Origin: Rhizobium sp. Pop5
GTDB taxonomy: Bacteria > Pseudomonadota > Alphaproteobacteria > Rhizobiales > Rhizobiaceae
DNA: 64,000 bases
Direction of reading: 5' to 3'
Assembly: GCF_024721175.1 (NCBI RefSeq)
Contig: NZ_CP099399.1
Coordinates: forward strand, 2,852,001-2,916,000
Notes under the pieces: generated by a model
Seen by the model: only the letters and a program-made list of their open reading frames with translations
What the model was told of the DNA's origin: nothing
Databases searched by the model: none
In this document: one piece after another, positions 8,722 to 17,009 of the stretch
Layout: each line of letters starts with the position of its first letter
Position numbering within the stretch: position 1 is the stretch's first letter
Translations under genes and position numbers: made by a program

Positions 8722-10046
8722 TGCAAGCCCTCCGCCACGGCATGGATACTTTCGACGGGCAGATAGACACGCCACCCCGCCCGTTCGATCAGCCGCAGCG
8801 CTTCGGCTGGATTATCGCAACGCCGGCTGATGAGCAGCCAACGCACGATGACGCCGGCGCTCCGCTGGAAACCGAGCGCACAGCAGACGAGGACCGGTCC
8901 CTGGTGACGCGCAGCCTCGATGAGGTTCGCCGCCGCTTGGGTCTGGATCTTGTCGAGGCCTGTCAGATCGAGGGTGGGAAAGCTGGACCAGCGCGCGAGC
9001 GTCCCGTTCGGGCGCTGAAATTCCCCGGTGATGTCGATCACGGCGGCAAAACGGTTGGCCTCATGGCGACGCGGAAAACGACCGAGATGAACGCCATCGG
9101 CGATCACCACGGATGGCGGCATTCTGCGGGTCCAGAGCCAAACATTGACGGCAGCGGCGAGCCGGTAGGGCGCCAGCAGCCAACGGCTGGCCAGCGCGGC
9201 CCGGCCATCGGGGCGTTTCAGGAAGATTTGCGGGCCGGCGCCGAAATATCCGACTGCGACGATCGCCAGCGCGACGGCCGGCCAGAGCAAGAAAAGTGCC
9301 GCGGCCGACAGAGGAGTAAAGAGCGCTGTCAGGCCGAGAAACGCGACGGCGCCGCACAGATAGCAGATGCCGAGACGGCGCGACTTCGGATCGCCGCTCA
9401 ACGCAAAATTCGCAAGAGGGGAACCGGCATCGCGCGGAAAAAGCCAGGCGGCAAACAGGCCGAGCAGCACACCGGTCGGTATGTCCATGACGTGATGCTG
9501 CCATGTCGTCATCACGGAGGCGCCGATGAGGAAGCACCAGAAGTGCCAGAGAAGCCGGGCCCTGTGCGGCAGCCGGCCGCGCAGATGATCCCAGATCACC
9601 ACGAGCAGCGCGATGTGCAGCGACGGCGCCTGGTTGAACGGCTTATCGAAGCCACCGAGGACCGCGAACATGAAACCAGGCAGGCCGCTCGTTGCCGGCC
9701 GCACGAAGGTTGCTTCGAGCGGAAACGCGATAAAGCAGGCGACCGCGATTAACTGGATCGTCAGATAGCGCCTCGCGAGCATATCCACCTCGCGCGGCGT
9801 CGTGTTGATGAACAGGCAGAGTGCGTAGAACAGATTGATCGACCAATATGGAACGATGGTCCATGCGATGAACGGAATGGCGCTTTCCCATGCGAAGGCG
9901 ATGTTCGGCACATGGGCGCGTTGCGATGCCAGCCAATTGGCGCCGCCATAGCTCAGATAGAAGAACGGCGCCAGGAAAACGAGCCAGAGCGCCGCCCGCT
10001 TCAGGACCGGCGCTGCCTGCGAAAGAGTGGAATGTGCCTGCCCCAA
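8718..10046 (-). CDS. PAP2-type membrane phosphatase fused to dual-specificity phosphatase
   Basis: A 442-residue two-domain protein. The N-terminal half has about six membrane spans and PAP2-like residues: NQAPSLH (the PSxH motif) and TWQHHVMDIPTG (the H-x3-D motif). The C-terminal half (from about residue 310) is cytoplasmic and carries the cysteine-phosphatase P-loop CALGFQRS, C389 to R395, with an upstream DLTGLD as acid-loop candidate. Such fusions are known in bacteria but their substrates are unclear; phospholipid or phosphoinositide-like headgroups are an inference. The TTG at 10046 is chosen for GAGGG 7 bases upstream, 11 bp after the previous stop. Confidence 0.8.
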   Translation of the reverse strand: MGQAHSTLSQAAPVLKRAALWLVFLAPFFYLSYGGANWLASQRAHVPNIAFAWESAIPFIAWTIVPYWSINLFYALCLFINTTPREVDMLARRYLTIQLIAVACFIAFPLEATFVRPATSGLPGFMFAVLGGFDKPFNQAPSLHIALLVVIWDHLRGRLPHRARLLWHFWCFLIGASVMTTWQHHVMDIPTGVLLGLFAAWLFPRDAGSPLANFALSGDPKSRRLGICYLCGAVAFLGLTALFTPLSAAALFLLWPAVALAIVAVGYFGAGPQIFLKRPDGRAALASRWLLAPYRLAAAVNVWLWTRRMPPSVVIADGVHLGRFPRRHEANRFAAVIDITGEFQRPNGTLARWSSFPTLDLTGLDKIQTQAAANLIEAARHQGPVLVCCALGFQRSAGVIVRWLLISRRCDNPAEALRLIERAGWRVYLPVESIHAVAEGLQ

Positions 10047-10056
10047 CGCTTTGCCC

Positions 10057-11841
10057 TCAGATCCTCTCCGCCAGCGAGACGGTGAAAATGCCCCACTGGT
10101 CGATGCGCTGTTCAATCTTGCGGAATCCGGCAGCGGCGACCAGCTGGTCCATTTCTTCTTGCGTCCGCCGCCGCATCACCCACGCCTGGCCGCCGCGGTG
10201 GGAGGTGAGCGCGCGGGCGATCATCTCCAGTTGCGGATGCCATGGCTGGTTGGTGTAGACGAGCAGACCGCCGGGTTGCATCGCGCGGGCGATCCCGCCG
10301 AGCGAGGCGGCGATCATCGCATTGTCGGAAAACAGCTCGTAGAGGCCGGAGACGATCGCGAGATCCGGAGCCGGCGTGATGGCTGCCAGCCCCTCGCCGT
10401 CAAAGGCATCCTGCTGGCGGAAGCTCACGAAATCACTCAATCCGCGCGCGGCAATGCTGCTGCGGCCGGCCTCGACGTTGACGGGGGAATAATCCTGCAG
10501 CCGCGCACTACCGGGACGCACGGCAGCCGTCTCGATCGCATCGAGGACATAACGGCCGTGCCCGGCCGCTATGTCGAGCATATGCGTACTGCGGCCGGCT
10601 GCTTTCAGGCGCTGCAGTCCATTGTCGATCAGCTCCTGCAAGTGCAGCTTTCGCTGCCTGATGCCGCGCCAACCGATCGCCTCGAGGAACACCTTGTCGA
10701 TCAATCGCCCGCCGGGACCGAGCCCGCGCGGCTCGTTCTCGTAGACGTAATCAAGCGTCGAACCGGAATCGAAACCGGTCTTGACGCCAGTCTTTATACC
10801 TTCAGACACCAGCGCGCCGAGCCTGATGTTGAGACGGCTGAGCGCCCAGTAGATACCGCGTGGGGATATGGCGTCCAGAGGGCTCGCGAGCCGGTCGGCC
10901 TCGTCCTTGGTATAGCCCTGAATATGGGCGGTGCGAAGGTCGGCAGGCGCCTGGGGCTCGGCGAAACGCGCATCGATAAAACGGCGGATCTCGGCGAGCG
11001 CAATCGCACGGTCCTTTTCGCCAAGTGTGTCGTGGTAAAAGCCGGCAAGCACATGCCGTTCCTTGATGCGGCTGCCCAAGTTCTCGTAAAACCGGTGCTG
11101 CGGCGCGTGTCGCACCACCCAATCGCTGCCGGAGATCAGCATTTGGGTCGGAACGGTGATGGCGCGGGCGTCGTCGACGACGCGGGCTGCCGCCTCATAG
11201 AGCTGCACCAGAATATTGGAGGCAATCGGCCTGGTGATCAACGGGTCGGATTCGTATGAGGCGATGCGCTCGGGATCATGCGTCAGAAACCTCGCCTTGA
11301 CATAGGAATTGACGAAAAATGTCCCTTTAAGCTTTTCCCAGAGCGCAATGCCTTCTTTGGCAAAGGGCACGTAGAGCTTGACGCTGAAGGCCGGCGAGGC
11401 CAGCACCAGCGCACGGATCGGCGGCGCGTAGTCGTGCACCCAGGTGGTGGCCAGCACCGCGCCGACGCTCTGCGCGATGACGGCGATGTCTTCGACCGCA
11501 GTACCGCTTGTCTCGCTGACATGGCGGACGAAGCAATCGAGATCACGCGCCGAGGCGGCAAAGGATGGCGAATAGCCGCGCTCTCCCGGTGAACGGCCGT
11601 GGCCGCGTGCGTCCCAGGCGTAGAAGGCAAAATCATCGAGGCCGAGCTCGGCGGGGAGATGGGCGACGCGGCCGCTGTGCTCGTGGCCGCGATGGAGAAG
11701 AATGATTGCGCCCTTCGGTGCTGCGCCGGTCGCAGGCCACGCCCGATAAAAGAGCCGAGTGCCGTCATGCGATACAAATTCGGATTCACGCACTGGTCTG
11801 GCCGTCGAGGACGGTTGCACGCTATCGGCAGTTTGCAGCAC
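10057..11841 (-). CDS. Bifunctional alpha/beta hydrolase - SAM methyltransferase
   Basis: A 594-residue fusion. Residues 1-290 are a monoglyceride-lipase-like alpha/beta hydrolase: LLHRGHEHSGR, AWDARGHGRS, and the nucleophile region AVIAQSVGAVLA, with serine in Q-S-V-G and a late histidine in GFYHDTLGE. Residues about 350-594 are a class I methyltransferase with LDIAAGHGRY as SAM site and a PDLAIVSGLYELF core strand. The combination suggests hydrolysis and methylation of one lipid-like substrate, which is inference. The GTG at 11841 is preferred for GGAG 6 bases upstream; a TTG at 11877 is the alternative. It is the first gene of the 11841-8281 operon. Confidence 0.82.
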   Translation of the reverse strand: MLQTADSVQPSSTARPVRESEFVSHDGTRLFYRAWPATGAAPKGAIILLHRGHEHSGRVAHLPAELGLDDFAFYAWDARGHGRSPGERGYSPSFAASARDLDCFVRHVSETSGTAVEDIAVIAQSVGAVLATTWVHDYAPPIRALVLASPAFSVKLYVPFAKEGIALWEKLKGTFFVNSYVKARFLTHDPERIASYESDPLITRPIASNILVQLYEAAARVVDDARAITVPTQMLISGSDWVVRHAPQHRFYENLGSRIKERHVLAGFYHDTLGEKDRAIALAEIRRFIDARFAEPQAPADLRTAHIQGYTKDEADRLASPLDAISPRGIYWALSRLNIRLGALVSEGIKTGVKTGFDSGSTLDYVYENEPRGLGPGGRLIDKVFLEAIGWRGIRQRKLHLQELIDNGLQRLKAAGRSTHMLDIAAGHGRYVLDAIETAAVRPGSARLQDYSPVNVEAGRSSIAARGLSDFVSFRQQDAFDGEGLAAITPAPDLAIVSGLYELFSDNAMIAASLGGIARAMQPGGLLVYTNQPWHPQLEMIARALTSHRGGQAWVMRRRTQEEMDQLVAAAGFRKIEQRIDQWGIFTVSLAERI

Positions 11842-12040
11842 GGTCTTCTCCAATTCTGATCGGTGGATAGGTTGCAACCATTGGCGGAATAGTGATTTGA
11901 ATTTATTGCAGAAGTCTAGTCACAAATGTAAGTCTTACGCGAGAACCAATATGAAGTATGGGCTTCCCACAAGTATGACGAACCGCACCGCCGGAGCCGG
12001 GATAGACTTTTCCAATGCCGCGAAATTCCACTGAGGTAGC

Positions 12041-12670
12041 ATGTCTGTTTATCAGCTGAAGTCCCGATTTCAGAATATTCTTCGCCCTCTGGTGCGCTCT
12101 CTCGCGGCGCGAGGCGTTACCGCCAATCAAGTGACTTCAGTTGCCGCCGCCGTGTCGGTTGCACTTGGCCTCTTTTTGACCGTCGCTCCGCTTCCGCATT
12201 GGTTCCTGCTGGTGCCGGTATGGTTTCTCCTGCGCATGGGCCTCAATGCCATAGACGGCATGCTCGCCCGCGAACACGGGCAGAAGAGTATTTTGGGCGC
12301 CTATCTGAACGAGATCGGTGATGTCGTGTCGGATGCCGCCCTGTATCTGCCCTTTGCGCTCATCGATCCGAGCGGCTTGATGCCGGCGATATCAGTCATA
12401 TTCCTCTCGGCGCTGACGGAATTTGCCGGCGTTTTGGGTCAAACGGTCGGGGCAAGCCGACGTTACGACGGGCCGATGGGCAAGAGCGACCGTGCAGTAC
12501 TTTTCGGCGCGCTCGGCATCTATGTCGCCGCTGGCGGTAAGTTTGCGGGCTGGACGTCGTGGCTTTGGGCAGTAGTGGCCCTTCTTCTCCTATGGACCAT
12601 CATCAACCGCATCGGCGCCGGCATTCGCGAGGCGCAAACGGCCGCCCTTCAGGCACCGACGAAGGAATGA
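12041..12670 (+). CDS. CDP-alcohol phosphatidyltransferase family protein
   Basis: A 209-residue integral membrane enzyme. The family motif is visible as DGMLAREHGQKS followed by GDVVSD. The usual G-x3-D spacing is altered (GAYLNEIGD), as in a rhizobial subgroup. Such enzymes transfer a phosphoalcohol from a CDP-activated donor to make phospholipid; the exact acceptor is unknown. Four or more hydrophobic segments follow. The start is supported by GAGG just before ATG 12041. It is divergent from the hydrolase-methyltransferase operon, which strengthens a lipid-related reading of that block. Confidence 0.85.
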   Translation: MSVYQLKSRFQNILRPLVRSLAARGVTANQVTSVAAAVSVALGLFLTVAPLPHWFLLVPVWFLLRMGLNAIDGMLAREHGQKSILGAYLNEIGDVVSDAALYLPFALIDPSGLMPAISVIFLSALTEFAGVLGQTVGASRRYDGPMGKSDRAVLFGALGIYVAAGGKFAGWTSWLWAVVALLLLWTIINRIGAGIREAQTAALQAPTKE

Positions 12671-12692
12671 TCGCAGCTATGGCCAACCCGGG

Positions 12693-13433
12693 TTATCTCA
12701 CCCAGCCCGTCGCCAGCGCACTCGCCCAGTCGGCACGGCCCCTTTCGGCGGCCAGTGCCGACATCGCCATGTGGTCATAGGCAACGGTTCGGAACTGCCA
12801 TATCCATCCAGCCGCGGTGTTTTCCAGGATGGCATAGCTCGCCAGCGGATGGCCGACTTCCACCTTGTGGTAGCAGGGCAGCTCGTCGTCATAGGCCGCG
12901 CAGCCAACGCTGCCGGGATTGACGATCAGACGGCCGTCTGAGAGGCGGACGGCGCGCGGGAGGTGGCTGTGGCCGCAGAGGATCAGCGGCAGGTCGATGC
13001 CTTCGGCGAGTGCCGCGATCGCCTCGATCGGTTTCAGGAAGACATGCCCCTCCGGCGAAACCGATTCCAGCCAGTAGAGATTGTCGTCCTTAGGCGTGGC
13101 ATGGCAGAGATAGACTTCGCCACGATAGACGCTATCGAACGGCAGGCTGCGCAGCCAGTCGAGGTGGGATGGCGTCAATTGCCGATAGGCAGCGGCATCC
13201 GAGGCATGCATGGCGGCCGGATCCTGCTCGATCAGGTATCGGTCGTGGTTGCCGCGAACCGATGTCAGATTAAGCGGCATCAGCATATCAGCCGTCCGGC
13301 CGGCCTCCAGCGGTCCGCTGAAGAAATCGCCGAGATTGACGATCTCCTCAATGCCTTGGACCTGAATATCCGCAAGCACTGCCTCGAGCGCCAGATGGTT
13401 GCCGTGAATGTCGGCGATCGCAGCGAACCTCAT
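12693..13433 (-). CDS. Calcineurin-like metallophosphoesterase
   Basis: A 246-residue YfcE/MJ0936-type phosphoesterase. Metal ligands are plain: ADIHGNH, NLGDFFSGP, VRGNHDRY, and later LCHATP and CGHSHLPRA, ending with VNPGSVG. The substrate is unknown. The ATG follows the uraH stop directly (TGAATG), so it is the last gene of the ureide operon, an unusual partner for it. Confidence 0.88.
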   Translation of the reverse strand: MRFAAIADIHGNHLALEAVLADIQVQGIEEIVNLGDFFSGPLEAGRTADMLMPLNLTSVRGNHDRYLIEQDPAAMHASDAAAYRQLTPSHLDWLRSLPFDSVYRGEVYLCHATPKDDNLYWLESVSPEGHVFLKPIEAIAALAEGIDLPLILCGHSHLPRAVRLSDGRLIVNPGSVGCAAYDDELPCYHKVEVGHPLASYAILENTAAGWIWQFRTVAYDHMAMSALAAERGRADWASALATGWVR

Positions 13434-13790
13434 TCAGCTGCCTCTGTAGGTGGAATAGCCATAGGGCGAAATCAGCAGCGGCACATGGTAATGCGCGTTG
13501 ACATCGGCGATGCCGAAGCGGATCGGCACGAGATCGAGGAAGGCGGGATGCGGCAGCGGCGTGCCGCAGCCTCTGAGATAATCGCCGGCGTGGAAGACCA
13601 GTTCGTAGGTGCCGACGTGGAAATTCTCGCCGACGAGAATCGGGCCGCCATCGACCCTTCCGTCAGCATTGGTCACAACAGTCGTCAGATGCCTGCGCAT
13701 CTCGCCGTCGATCCGGAAGAGATCGATCCTCAGGCCTTCAGCCGGCTTGCCGAGCGCGGTATCGAGAACATGCGTGGTCAGTCCGGTCAT
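13434..13790 (-). CDS. uraH: 5-hydroxyisourate hydrolase
   Basis: A 118-residue transthyretin-like enzyme that hydrolyses 5-hydroxyisourate, the PuuD product, to OHCU. Seen: [14 protein letters not shown] at the start, RIDLFRI, and the diagnostic C-terminus [18 protein letters not shown] with the family YRGS end. Catalytic residues expected in this family (an early His, an Arg, a late His) are present. ATG overlaps the allA stop by 4 bp. Confidence 0.95.
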   Translation of the reverse strand: MTGLTTHVLDTALGKPAEGLRIDLFRIDGEMRRHLTTVVTNADGRVDGGPILVGENFHVGTYELVFHAGDYLRGCGTPLPHPAFLDLVPIRFGIADVNAHYHVPLLISPYGYSTYRGS

Positions 13791-14287
13791 AGGGCTGGCT
13801 CTTTGATGATGAAGGGGATTTCGAAGAAGAATTCCTCCAGATTATTATCAGGCCCTTCGCGATCGACGACCAGGAAATCGGAGGCTTGGCCGAGCGTCAT
13901 CAGCGGATGATGCCAGACATTGCGGCGGTAGTTCACGCCCTGGTCCCCGCGCGCCAGAAACACCTGAGGCTTGTCGGGGCGTCCATTCACGTCCTCGGAG
14001 ACGACGACGAGGAAGGGGCGGCCGGAAACCGGCGAGAAACTCTGGCTGCCGAAGGGATGGCGCTCCATCATGTCGACCGCATAGGGAAAGCTGCGCGGCT
14101 GCCCGCGGAAGAGATTGATGATGACGCGCGCGCCCTCGCCCGTCGCTTCCGCCACCGCGAGCGCATGGAAGCGCTCCGTCGTGCCGCCGTTGATGAGCCG
14201 CATCGAGGCCGTATCGGCCTCGATCACCTCGCCGAAGGGAGCGAAGGCGGATTTGGTGAGCGGGCGGATGTCGAGACATTCGGGCAT
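13787..14287 (-). CDS. allA: Ureidoglycolate lyase
   Basis: A 166-residue AllA. It splits ureidoglycolate to glyoxylate and urea, a late step of allantoin breakdown. Seen: [41 protein letters not shown] (metal/substrate residues), [14 protein letters not shown], and an acidic end. The start MPECLDIRP at ATG 14287 gives the normal family length; longer in-frame reading upstream runs into the HepT-like gene and is rejected. Confidence 0.95.
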   Translation of the reverse strand: MPECLDIRPLTKSAFAPFGEVIEADTASMRLINGGTTERFHALAVAEATGEGARVIINLFRGQPRSFPYAVDMMERHPFGSQSFSPVSGRPFLVVVSEDVNGRPDKPQVFLARGDQGVNYRRNVWHHPLMTLGQASDFLVVDREGPDNNLEEFFFEIPFIIKEPAL

Positions 14288-14291
14288 GACT

Positions 14292-14654
14292 TCACTCACC
14301 TTGGGCATGCCAATAGCGGACGGCATCGATCGCCGAAAGAAGCTCCGGCAGCGTTCGGTATGTCGCCTCCCATATATCCGACGGATTGAGATCGAAAACC
14401 TCTTCGAGGATACGATTGCCCGTGCCGCAGATTTTCGTCCATGGCAGGGTTGGATGTTCCGTCGCAAATTCCGGATGTGTCACCAGCAGGCGAGACGCTG
14501 CCGCCCCGATGGTGAAATGACAGAAGGCAACGGCCTTGAAGGTGAGCTTGTCTCCGGCGAACGCCGTCTCATCCATTCCGCCGATGAAAGACAGCGCTTC
14601 TGATGCCGCTTCATACATCTCATTGAGATAGTCGATGGTGCGCCGCTCTTTCAT
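14292..14654 (-). CDS. HepT-like (DUF86) protein lacking the RNase motif
   Basis: A 120-residue helical protein. [20 protein letters not shown] and [19 protein letters not shown] resemble HepT/DUF86. The family's R-x4-6-H RNase site (normally R-N-x-x-x-H) is replaced by GNRILEEVF, with no histidine. No MntA-type antitoxin nucleotidyltransferase is adjacent. It overlaps uraD by 4 bp and sits 4 bp before allA, so it is firmly inside the ureide operon. A structural or regulatory role in ureide metabolism is more likely than toxin activity, but this is inference. Confidence 0.65.
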   Translation of the reverse strand: MKERRTIDYLNEMYEAASEALSFIGGMDETAFAGDKLTFKAVAFCHFTIGAAASRLLVTHPEFATEHPTLPWTKICGTGNRILEEVFDLNPSDIWEATYRTLPELLSAIDAVRYWHAQGE

Positions 14655-15151
14655 TCAGCCTCCGGCAACAACGAGGTCAGGCGCAGCAGCGCGATCCGCT
14701 CGACCTGAGCAGCCGCGGTCCCGAATTCTTCGTCCCGGCCATTGCCGATCCGCGCTTCGAAGGCCGACAGGATATCGTCCTTGCCGAGCCCCTTGACGGC
14801 GATGATGAAGGGAAAGCCGAATTTTTCGACATAGGTCGAATTGAGCTCGGTAAAGCGGGCATGCTCGGCCGGGCTCAGGCGGTCAAGACCGGCACCAGCC
14901 TGCTCCTTGCGACTGTCCTCGGTGAGTTCGCCTGATATAGCAAGGCGCCCGGCAAGGTCGGGGTGGGCGCGGAGCACGCCGAGGCGCTCCTCGCCGCTTG
15001 CCGCGCGGAAGACGGCGGCAAGCGCCGCATGCACGCCTGATGCGGTCAGCGGTTCCTTCACGCTGCCCGCATCATAGGCGCGCTCGGCGATGAAAGGGGA
15101 ATGTTCGAAGACACCGCCGAAGCGGGAAACAAAATCCGCGCGCGACAGCAT
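14651..15151 (-). CDS. uraD: OHCU decarboxylase
   Basis: A 166-residue UraD. It decarboxylates OHCU to S-allantoin. Seen: MLSRADFVSRFGGVFEHSPF at the start, RAHPDLAGRL with the catalytic histidine, EDSRKEQAGAGLD, and KFGFPFIIAVKG. The ATG at 15151 gives standard length and overlaps the puuE stop by one base (TGATG). Confidence 0.95.
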   Translation of the reverse strand: MLSRADFVSRFGGVFEHSPFIAERAYDAGSVKEPLTASGVHAALAAVFRAASGEERLGVLRAHPDLAGRLAISGELTEDSRKEQAGAGLDRLSPAEHARFTELNSTYVEKFGFPFIIAVKGLGKDDILSAFEARIGNGRDEEFGTAAAQVERIALLRLTSLLPEAE

Positions 15152-16074
15152 CAGAGCGCATCCGGCTGATGATGCTTGTGCCAGTGCTCGGCAATCTCGA
15201 CACGGCGCGGAATCCAGACCTTGTCGTGCTTCAGCACATATTCGATGAAGCGCTTCAGCGCCGCCGCCCGACCGGGACGCCCGACGAGCCGGCAATGCAG
15301 GCCGACCGACATCATCTTCGGGCTGCCGTCCTTGCCTTCCTCATAGAGCGTGTCGAATGCGTCCTTCAGGTAGGTGAAAAACTGATCGCCTGAATTGAAG
15401 CCCTGCGGCGTGGCGAAACGCATGTCGTTGGTTTCAAGCGTATAGGGAATGATTAGGAAGGGTTTCCCGTCGACGCCCTTCACCCAGTATGGCAGGTCGT
15501 CGGCATAGGAATCGGAGGAATAAAGGAAGCCGCCCTCCTCCTGAACCAGCCGCAGTGTGTTGTCTGATGGTTTGCCCTGATACATGCCGTAGGGCCGCTC
15601 ACCGGTGAGTTCGGTGTGCAGGCGCACGGCTTCGAGGATGTGCTTGCGCTCAAGATCCTCGGGAAAATCCTTGTATTCCAGCCAGCGATAACCATGGCTG
15701 GCGATCTCCCAGCCGGCTTCTTTCATCGCCGCGATGGCCTCGGGATTGCGGGCCATGGCCAGCGTCACGCCATAGACGGTCGCCTGCACCTTGAGATCGG
15801 TGAACATCCGCCACAGCCGCCAAAAGCCGGCGCGCGAGCCATATTCGTAGATCGATTCCATATTGAGGTTGCGCTGTCCCGGCCATGCCGCCGCGCCGAC
15901 GATCTCCGACAACAGGTTTTCGGATGCCGGATCTCCGTCCAGGATCGAGCTTTCGCCGCCCTCCTCATAGTTGATGACGAATTGCACGGCGATGCGCGCC
16001 TCGTCCGGCCATTTCGGATCGGGCGTCTGGCGCCCGTAGCCGACGAGATTGCGCGGATAGGTCTCGGATACCAT
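15151..16074 (-). CDS. puuE: Allantoinase PuuE, polysaccharide-deacetylase type
   Basis: A 307-residue NodB-homology enzyme, the metal-independent allantoinase that opens allantoin to allantoate. Seen: RNLVGYGRQTPDPKWP, FVINYEEGGESS, EYGSRAGFWRL, ASHGYRWLEY and SVGLHCRLVGRPGR. The start at ATG 16074 is supported by AGGTG 6 bases upstream; the longer open frame has no homology. It is the first gene of the operon puuE-uraD-HepT-allA-uraH-phosphoesterase. Confidence 0.95.
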   Translation of the reverse strand: MVSETYPRNLVGYGRQTPDPKWPDEARIAVQFVINYEEGGESSILDGDPASENLLSEIVGAAAWPGQRNLNMESIYEYGSRAGFWRLWRMFTDLKVQATVYGVTLAMARNPEAIAAMKEAGWEIASHGYRWLEYKDFPEDLERKHILEAVRLHTELTGERPYGMYQGKPSDNTLRLVQEEGGFLYSSDSYADDLPYWVKGVDGKPFLIIPYTLETNDMRFATPQGFNSGDQFFTYLKDAFDTLYEEGKDGSPKMMSVGLHCRLVGRPGRAAALKRFIEYVLKHDKVWIPRRVEIAEHWHKHHQPDAL

Positions 16075-16187
16075 TAAATCACCTTCTGAAAAGACGGGGA
16101 ACGGTATCATTCGCAGCCGGAATGTCGAGACGGAAACTGCGCAACGCAATTTTCCCGTTATGGAACAAATATTTAGTGCGCAGATTC

Positions 16188-16895
16188 TCAGGCGATCTTG
16201 CGCGCGCTGACCTTGCCCATCGGATGGAGCGAATGAACGCGGAAGGGACCGCCGGCGCCCTCTTCGATCATCAGCGCCACGTTCGAAACCATGATCGGCT
16301 CGCTCAGCACGGGTTCGAAGATCGTCCGCAGCGCCGGTTCGATGCGCGGCATGTCGACCGCGTTGATCGGGCCTGTCACCGGCATGTGGAAGCGGAATTC
16401 CTCCATCACGTAAGGATTGCCCCAACGGTGCAGATTGGCGAACTGCGCGGCCGACAACCCGTCGGGATCACTGCGCTCGATTTCTGCTTCGCTGAGAGGC
16501 GCGCGGAAACGGTCGAATTCCTGCACGATCGCGGAGGCGAGATACTGGATCTGCTCACAGGGGATGTTTGGCAGCAGGCTGTAGAAATTCCCGAGCCTGG
16601 CGACTTCGAGACGCGGCATCCGGAAGGGAAGCACCGTTCCGGAGAAACGCATAAGATCGCGCAGGAGTTGAGATTCCGACATGTCGGAGGGCAGGTGGAA
16701 CGGTGCCTTCAGGACACCGTGAAAACCATAGCGCCGCGGCACGGCTGTATGGAAGGCGATCTCGTGAATGCCGAGGCCGCGAACCGCCGGGGGCTCCGTC
16801 ACATCGCCAGAAAACACGTTTCGGCCAAGCCAATTGGCGGCCACGAGCGACAGCGGGTCGCTCGCCGGAGGCGTGAAGCAAATGGCATAGCGCAT
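16188..16895 (-). CDS. DUF1045 2H-phosphoesterase-like protein
   Basis: A 235-residue DUF1045 protein, often annotated as phosphonate-metabolism related. Two 2H-type elements are visible: YGFHGVLKAPFHL and FRFHMPVTG, each with one histidine at the expected place. Cyclic phosphodiesterase activity is therefore possible. The gene ends 113 bp upstream of puuE on the same strand, and could be transcribed with it or separately. No phosphonate genes are in the window. Confidence 0.8.
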   Translation of the reverse strand: MRYAICFTPPASDPLSLVAANWLGRNVFSGDVTEPPAVRGLGIHEIAFHTAVPRRYGFHGVLKAPFHLPSDMSESQLLRDLMRFSGTVLPFRMPRLEVARLGNFYSLLPNIPCEQIQYLASAIVQEFDRFRAPLSEAEIERSDPDGLSAAQFANLHRWGNPYVMEEFRFHMPVTGPINAVDMPRIEPALRTIFEPVLSEPIMVSNVALMIEEGAGGPFRVHSLHPMGKVSARKIA

Positions 16896-17009
16896 GCAAT
16901 TTCCTCCATCAAGGAAGTGAGCGCCATTACGATCCGGCGCTGTCGATGCGCAAGCAGATAGGTGATTTGCATGACAGAATAACGAAGCAGAGCAGCAACG
17001 AATTCACGT

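Noticed and set aside
14292..14654. HepT-MntA toxin-antitoxin pair
   Set aside because: No nucleotidyltransferase partner is adjacent and the RNase histidine is absent.
16075..16425. 117-codon N-terminal extension of puuE
   Set aside because: Arg/Asp-rich non-homologous stretch overlapping the DUF1045 gene; ATG 16074 has a good ribosome site and gives the family length.
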